Part shown: positions 58,494 through 64,000 of the stretch, in pieces | How the letters are laid out: every line of letters starts with the position of its first letter | Position numbering within the stretch: position 1 is the first letter of the stretch | Source of the DNA: Zygnema cylindricum | Lineage: Eukaryota > Streptophyta > Zygnematophyceae > Zygnematales > Zygnemataceae | NCBI GenBank assembly: GCA_037447655.1 | Contig: JBBHKE010001683.1 | Coordinates: forward strand, 124,001-188,000 | Direction of reading: 5' to 3' | DNA length: 64,000 nt | Made by a program: the position numbers and the translations under genes | Notes under the pieces: generated by a model | The model's input: only the letters and a program-made list of their open reading frames with translations | What the model was told of the DNA's origin: nothing | Database searches by the model: none

Positions 58494-59580
58494 ATGATGA
58501 CAATGGCTCTATGTGAAAATAGTTTTTTGGGGATAGTAAGTGGACGAGTGAGGCGTCCTTCCAGTTTAGCCATTCCTCCAAGGTTTTGGGGGGGCATGTA
58601 TACTAGAAATAGCAGATCTAGCTCCACCGGAGGATTCGGAGGACGGGGAGAGCATTGTGATGGAAAAAGGGAAAGATAACGAGACAGTTACACGGATAAC
58701 AACACTTATCGCAACTGGTTCAGCGTTCATGTCACCTATTTTGAGGAATGAGGAGAATGATGCTGATACTTGGGACTACAACAATTTGGCGGCAAAACAC
58801 TTCATTCTCCGCCATCTTACTCAAGGACTTGCATCTCCACATTTGCAGGTGGAAAAGGCATCTGATCTGTATATTGCCCTCATAGAGATGTACCGGAGTG
58901 GTACTATTCAGGAGCACCAATTGGCTGATCAAAAGATAGATGCATATGTATACAAAGGGGGAAAAATTGTAGACTTTTGTAATGAGATTCCAACCATTTT
59001 CATGGAACTAGAGAGTGCTGGTCAAATAGAAATAGAAAAGATGAAGGCTAAATGCTTGCTCATCAAGTTACCCGAAGATTATGAAAACATAGTCAACCGT
59101 GTGCAAGATTTGCCAGATTCCAAATGGATCTGGAATTCAGTCGTAGGAATGATTCTCGTCCAAGAGAATACAATTGAGATCCGAAGGGGAGGGAAGACTG
59201 GACAAGCTTTGGCAACAAGAACAGATTGGAGGAGCAAGGATCCTAGAAAATTAGTAGAAAACTATGGAGGAGGAGGACAGAAAACTCAGTCGTATGAATC
59301 TGGACCGAGGATCTCCAAGGGGTTGTGTCATTTTTGGAAGAAACCAAGACACTATATGACGGAGTGTACTAAGCTAATCGAGCTTCGGTTAAAGGAGGTG
59401 CAGACCGATGGACCCCCGAGAGGAAAGAAAAAGGCCTTTGTGACACAAGTACATGAGGCAGAATTGGAGGACAAGGACGATGAGCTTTTATTGGATGAGG
59501 AGTTGGAAGCAAAAAACGAGGTCGAAATTCCACGAAAGCAAAAATGTACTTTCGGTGGATTCAAAGGTGAAGCAAGCTGA
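58494..59580 (+). pseudogene. gag: B2 gag
   Basis: 58657-59580 is a 307-codon open frame (KHFILRHLTQGLASPHLQVEKASDLY, KLPEDYENIVNRVQDLPDSKW). The zinc knuckle has lost two ligands' context (CHFWKKPRHYMTEC: second cysteine to tryptophan). It ends in the RKQKCTFGG block. It was used here as the reference that proves the B1 gag halves belong together. Confidence 0.8.
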
Positions 59581-60833
59581 ATTGTAGATTCAACTGCCTC
59601 CATGCACATGTGTAAGGATAAACACGTGTTCCCTAAGAAAAGAAAGATTTCCATCGTAGAGATAGAATACGGGGATGGGAGGATAGTCACTACTACTCTT
59701 GTAGGATCGGTAGAGCAGAAAGTGTTAGTAGAAGGAAAAACAGACATAGTTACATTTTCTGATATATTGTTTATTCCGGAGCTGAACAAAAATCTCATCT
59801 CTACATCTGTATTAGATGATTAGGGTTTTGATACTAGCACTAGGAAAGGAGTCTTTAGTGCTTGTTTTGAGGAATAAGTTTATTTCACCGCTGAAAAAGG
59901 TAGCCAAGGGATGTTTATGCTAATTTTAAGCAATGAAAATAAGAAACTTTATTATGTTGGTGGACATGATATAATGTTGTGGCGTAAGAGCCTTCGGCAT
60001 GTGAATCTAGATAAGTTACGAGAGATGAAAAAGATGGGAGTAGTGGAAGGGATTCAATTCGGTAAGAGTGAGAATCTAAGTGATTGTAGTGGATGTGCTC
60101 AAGGTAAAGCACACAGGTTACCCTTCCCAAAAACAACCACCTATAAGGAAGAAAAGATTTTAGATTTAGTGCACACAAATATTTGGGGACCGGCCAAAGT
60201 GCCCTCACCCGGGGGGAAGAGATTTATGATGAGTATCACCGATGATTGGTCTTGGTATTCTAGGGTGGTTTTTTTTCAAAAATAAGTTAGAGGCTCAAGA
60301 ATGTTTTAGACAATATAAAGCATGGAATGAAAAACTCTATGAAACCCCAATCAAGAGAGTAAGGAAAGAGAATGGTGGAGAGTATACCTCTAACCAGTTT
60401 GAGGATTTTTTGAGGGAAGATGGAGTCGAACACTAAAAGACAGCTCCAAAAAACCCAGAACAAAATGGGGTAGGTGAAAGATTAAATAAGACACTAAGTG
60501 ATAGTGCTTAAAGTATGTTGTCGGATAAGAAGATAGGAAAAAGGTTTTGGGCCGAAGCAATGAACTGTGCTAATAACCTCAAAAATTGAGTTTTTACTTC
60601 AGCGGCAAAAGGCCAAACACCTTATAAGAGATGGACCAGCCGAAAACCAGACATATCTCACTTAAAGGTTATCGAGAGTAAAGTATTCAGTCTAGATATA
60701 GATCGGTCTAATTAGAAGCTAGACCCTACACGAAAACAGGGGTATTTATTAGGATATGATGAGGATGTAAAAAGATACAAAGTTTATAATCTAAAAAGAG
60801 AAGATATAATTTTAGTAAAACATTTAGTAGTTA
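59581..60833 (+). pseudogene. B2 protease and integrase
   Basis: The protease motif IVDSTASMHMC has DSG changed to DST. 59602-59823 is the linker (FIPELNKNLISTSVLDD). Integrase: 59911-60285 (RKSLRHVNLDKL ... CSGCAQGK, VHTNIWGPAKV with the first aspartate changed to asparagine), 60242-60436 (GGEYTSNQFEDFL) and NPEQNGVGERLNK at about 60453. Several stops. Confidence 0.78.
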
Positions 60834-62788
60834 TGGATGAAGGAAAGTTTGTGGATCCCTTGAAGTATACAAAGTTTGTAAAAATCATATTTGAGTCAGA
60901 AAATTCCAATGACTTTGAGCTTCCTAACTATCCAGGTTTCACACAAGATGACATTCTTGCAAGTACAAATCAGATCGAGAAAGATTCGGCTCCAAAAACT
61001 TTCGTGAAAACTATATCCGAAGCGTAAGACGTGGTGGAAATTTATTCGAAATGAACGGACAGGGGAGAAGTGGAGATTGTTCAAAAGAACCCACGGGAAC
61101 CATCTATTCCTTGGAAGCTGTCCACTCTGAGGACTTATGGAGGTCTCAGAGTTTCACAAGAAAAACAAGTTAATAACAAGGTAACTAAACTATCTCATCA
61201 AGATGAACCTCAAACTTATGGAGAGGCGATGACTTGTCCAGAAAGGAACCAGTGGAAGAAAGCCATCAATGAGGAGATGGCCTCAATTATGGCAGCCAAT
61301 ACTTGAGAGCTGGTGGATTGTCCACCTAACCGAAAACCAATCAGTTGTAAGTGGGTTTTCAAATTAAAACTGAACCCAGATAACACAATTGAGCACTACA
61401 AGGCCCGATTAGTGGCAAAGGGATTTACCCAAAAAGAGGGAATTGACTACGGGGAAACCTTTGCCCCGGTCGTCAGATTTCCCTCCGTCCGCATACTTCT
61501 CAGTCTGGCAGCAGCGCAAGACATGGAGGTGCACCAGATGGACATAAAGACAACTTTTTTGCATGGAGAATTGGAAGAGGAGATCTTCATGCGACAACCC
61601 GAAGGATTTGTGGAGGAAGGAGAGGAAAGTAAGGTATGCCGGTTGATTAAATCTATTTATAGTTTGAAACACGCGCCTCGACAGTGGAATAAGAAGCTTG
61701 ATGAGTTTCTTACCGGTCTGGGATATATCCGGATCAGCTCAGATCACTAAATCTATGTTTTTGAAGATGAGGAAGGTGTTATATTTATTGCAATTTATAT
61801 TGATGATTTGCTTGTTTTAAGTAAATCAATGGAAAAAATTAATAAACTGAAAACCGATCTTAAGGGGAGATTTGAAATGAAGGATATGGGGGAGGCAAGA
61901 TATATTTAGGGAATTCAAGTAGAAAGAGACCGAGAAAGAAAGATTATAAGACTAACTAAGAAAAAAAACAATAGGGAACATGTTGGAAAGTTTCGGATAG
62001 ATAAGACTAATAATTGTACAACTCCAATGGAGTTAAAGAAGAGAAGTGAGGAGAGTGTGGAAGAAGGAGTCATTATCTTAGATGAGGAATTAGAAATTGA
62101 AAAACAAAAGTTCATGCAAACTATTCCTAACAAGCAAGTAGTGGGAAGCCTAATCTATTTTATGAATTGTACCCGACTGGATTTAGCTGTAGTTGTAGGA
62201 GTGCTGAGTAGAAGTCTAAATGCTCCCACTAAGAGAGTTTGGGAGGCAGCTAAGAGAGTCCTTAGATATTTAATTGGAATTAGGGATCTATGGTTGCATT
62301 TGGGTGGGGGGAATACTGACATCACCACTTGGAGTGATTCTAGTTATGGTGATGCTTCGATGAGGAGATGTACTTCTGGATATGTATTATTTGTGGGTGA
62401 CGCGGTTTGTTGCTGGAGTTGGAAACAACAAAAGTTTATCGCTCAGTCCACCATGGAGGTTGAGTATATGGCCTCTTCCTCTGCTGTAAAAGAATTAATG
62501 TGGGTCAAGTCTTTGCTTGGTGAGCTTGGTCACCTTAAGAGTGTTGTGCAAATTTTTTTTTGTGATAATCATGCAGCAATCGCTATTGCTGCCAATCTTA
62601 AACATCATTTTAAAGCCAACCACCTAGACATTAGACTCAGTTTTGTTAGAGAGAAAGTAGAAAACAAAATAATCAGTTTAGAGTACACACCAGATAACGA
62701 GATGGTAGCAGATATGATGACCAAACCTGTGCCTTTCTCTAAGCTAATTTACTGCAAGGAGAAGTGTGTGAAATTAAAGAGTGACTAG
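60833..62788 (+). pseudogene. B2 reverse transcriptase and RNase H
   Basis: 61313-61750 (CKWVFKLKLNPDNTIEHYKA, HQMDIKTTFLHGELEEEIFMRQ), then AIYIDDLLVLS at about 61790, then 62027-62788, a 253-codon open frame for the RNase H half (TRLDLAVVVGVLSRSL, ITTWSDSSYGD, QSTMEVEYMASSSAVKELMWVKSLL, FFCDNHAAIAIAANLKHH). The RNase H half looks intact in isolation. It is the best template for recognising the A-family ORF2. Confidence 0.83.
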
Positions 62789-62801
62789 AAAATAAGGAGA
62801 G

Positions 62802-63651
62802 TGTATAATTAATGGTTATTTTAGTATTTTCTACGTTTAAAATGAAATGCAGAAAAGAAGCCGAGGCAATCCGCCTCTAACTCCTCTCTTCAGCTCCCAC
62901 AATTGTCGCATTCATTGAAGGTTAAAGAGGGAGCTAGAGCCATGGCTGCCTATGTTGTTTAGAGATAGAGAGACAAGCGGTAGATTTTGGTAGGTTTACC
63001 AAAAAATACTTAACAGACCTAGGATTTGATCTAGGTACCTTCGACGGCGAAACAAATACCGCGCACTGATTTTCGACAACTACAATCAAATGTCGGTTTT
63101 TATCGAACGACCACAATAGGCGTCGAGATCGTAGAATAGGCGCTTTGGCGTTTTTCGTTCATCGCCACGTCAAGCGCCACGTGGCACGACATTATTGGCT
63201 TACGACATCTCCAGAGAATATGGGAGCTAATCCGGATATGGCAAGCGTCAACATTTCATCCATGCCGTACGATGGCTGTACATAAAGTATATCGGCACCA
63301 GTACTTTTATGTACGACACAATAATATTATTGGTGCCGTACTTTAGTGGTATAGGGTTTAGAGAGGGATTTAAGACTTAGAAAATTTGGTAGGTAGACCC
63401 CTCTCTCCCAGAGAGCTCCTGTACAAAAGGTCAACTTTGACCCTTCATAACTTAATGCACAGAGGAGAAAATTCATAGATTCTTTTTGCTATCGACTCAG
63501 GGGAGTCTTTTCTTCACATGGGTAAAGTTGGTCAGGTTTTTATCTGTCAAGGTGGCATTTATTCTTGTGAAAACTCAAAGGGGTCAGGGTTATCTTAGGG
63601 GCTTCGAGTGAGCAGCCTTCTCTGAGGGCCAATTGAGGTCTCAGAGTAACA
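62802..63651 (+). repeat. B2 3' LTR
   Basis: 850 bp. A T-run and the B-box-like site of the antisense module remain (about 63001-63031), but an internal deletion at about 63040 has removed the A-box side. Confidence 0.8.
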
Positions 63652-63733
63652 AAAAGTGGGAAAGTAAATTTTATCCTAGAGGGCTTCAGGTAGACTACTG
63701 ATTTTGTGAGCCAATGGCGGCCACAGAAATATA

Positions 63734-64000
63734 AAAGTGTACCAAGCTAACCGAACTTCGATTAAAGGAGAGGTAGATCGGTAGACCTCCAAGAGGAAAT
63801 AAAATGGCTCTTGTGACGCAGTTATATGAGGAGGAATCCGAAGACGAGGATGATAAGCAATTGTTGGATGAGCAATTGGAGGCGAAGACCGAGGTCAAAA
63901 TTCCTCGAAAGCAAAAATGTGCCTATAGAGGATTAAAAGGTGAAGGAGGTTCGATTGTGGATTTTGGTGTCTCCATGCACATGTGTAATGACAAACACGT
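63734..64000 (+). pseudogene. gag: B1 gag end and protease start, cut by window edge
   Basis: CTKLTELRLKE continues exactly from the zinc knuckle at 34309, then KTEVKIPRKQKCAYRGLKGEG and IVDFGVSMHMCNDKHV. The protease DSG is changed to DFG. It breaks off at the window end. Confidence 0.8.

Larger units (their letters stand above)
58076..63651 (+). mobile_element. B2: copia-type element inserted in C1 3' LTR
   Basis: Starts TGTAGAAATTAATGG in C1 LTR; ends AGTAACA at 63651. Flanks are CAAAG (58071-58075) and AAAAG (63652-63656), 4 of 5. The 5' LTR is cut after about 205 bases: 58281-58470 is a CCCTCT microsatellite, and gag resumes at about 58494, so the primer site and rest of the LTR are gone. 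The 3' LTR is 62802-63651, shortened by an internal deletion at about 63040. Confidence 0.85.
34308..63733 (+). mobile_element. C1: copia-type element inserted in B1 gag, itself hit many times
   Basis: The 5' LTR, in original order, is 34308-34149, 32968-32936 (both inverted), 34850-34890, 36077-36722 and 43120-43258. The primer site is at 43259-43272. Gag/pol lies at 43264-45073 and 51597-54190. The 3' LTR is 54203-54916, 57846-58075 and 63657-63733. Each LTR sums to about 1.0 kb. The flank is CGGAG on the left and AAAG on the right, a degraded duplication. Terminal CA has become TA. All coding parts are decayed. Confidence 0.8.
30653..64000 (+). mobile_element. B1: outermost copia-type element of the nested stack, 3' end outside the window
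   Basis: The 5' LTR is 30653-32564 (with a hAT insertion), primer site 32565-32579, gag start 32570-32935. The next gag part is inverted at 34309-34849, and gag resumes at 63734-64000 after the C1 insertion. The sequence upstream of C1 ends ...GGCGGAG and downstream continues TGTACCAAGCTAACCGA. In the related element B2 these are contiguous (59358-59380), which shows both sides are one gag. The pol and 3' LTR must lie beyond 64000, and the duplication expected there is CTAGT (30648-30652). Confidence 0.8.

Overview
The window is nuclear DNA of a green-lineage (streptophyte-type) eukaryote. It is AT-rich, intron-bearing and loaded with transposable elements. Two host genes have plant-like structure and GT-AG introns. 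The retrotransposons match the anticodon arm of the plant initiator tRNA as I remember it. I cannot name the species; the copia type seen here and the general texture would fit a bryophyte, lycophyte or charophyte better than a flowering plant, but that is inference.

Layout. 1-9833 is a repeat graveyard: PIF/Harbinger-like and hAT-like non-autonomous DNA elements. One hAT-type MITE (2693-7735) is split by a complete 4.4 kb copia-type LTR element, A1 (2983-7357). 10503-12440 is a two-exon ARM-repeat protein gene. 12441-16368 shows no gene I can support. 16369-18225 is a 5'-truncated A-family element (A2). 18226-22181 holds further MITEs, including a perfect 21-bp-arm palindrome. 22182-27211 is a twelve-exon gene for a probably secreted acetamidase/formamidase-family protein. 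27862-28630 is another hAT-like element, and 28639-30652 is unassigned.

30653 to the window end is one nested retrotransposon stack. A B-family element (B1) starts at 30653 and is still unfinished at 64000. Its gag was hit by C1 (34308-63733). C1 was in turn hit by two A-type LTRs, D1 (36723-43119, TSD CTCAT), E2 (45074-51596, minus strand, TSD AAAGA), E1 (54917-57840, minus strand, TSD TTTCA) and B2 (58076-63651). A segment of about 1.9 kb (32936-34849) spanning the B1/C1 border has been inverted. All coding regions in the stack are decayed by stops and frameshifts, although long stretches of gag, integrase, reverse transcriptase and RNase H remain readable.

Three features unite the retroelements. 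(1) The sequence after the 5' LTR is GGTTATGGGCCCACC or a variant, complementary to the anticodon arm of initiator tRNA-Met. This implies half-tRNA priming as in Drosophila copia and Ty5, rather than the usual plant 3'-end site. (2) LTRs of families A-D carry, on the strand opposite to the element, a tRNA-like module with an A-box, a B-box and a following T-run. (3) The A family has lost protease, integrase and most of the reverse transcriptase but keeps gag joined in frame to a diverged RT-tail/RNase-H-derived reading frame, seen in two separate copies.

All family assignments come from reading the sequence; no database search was run.
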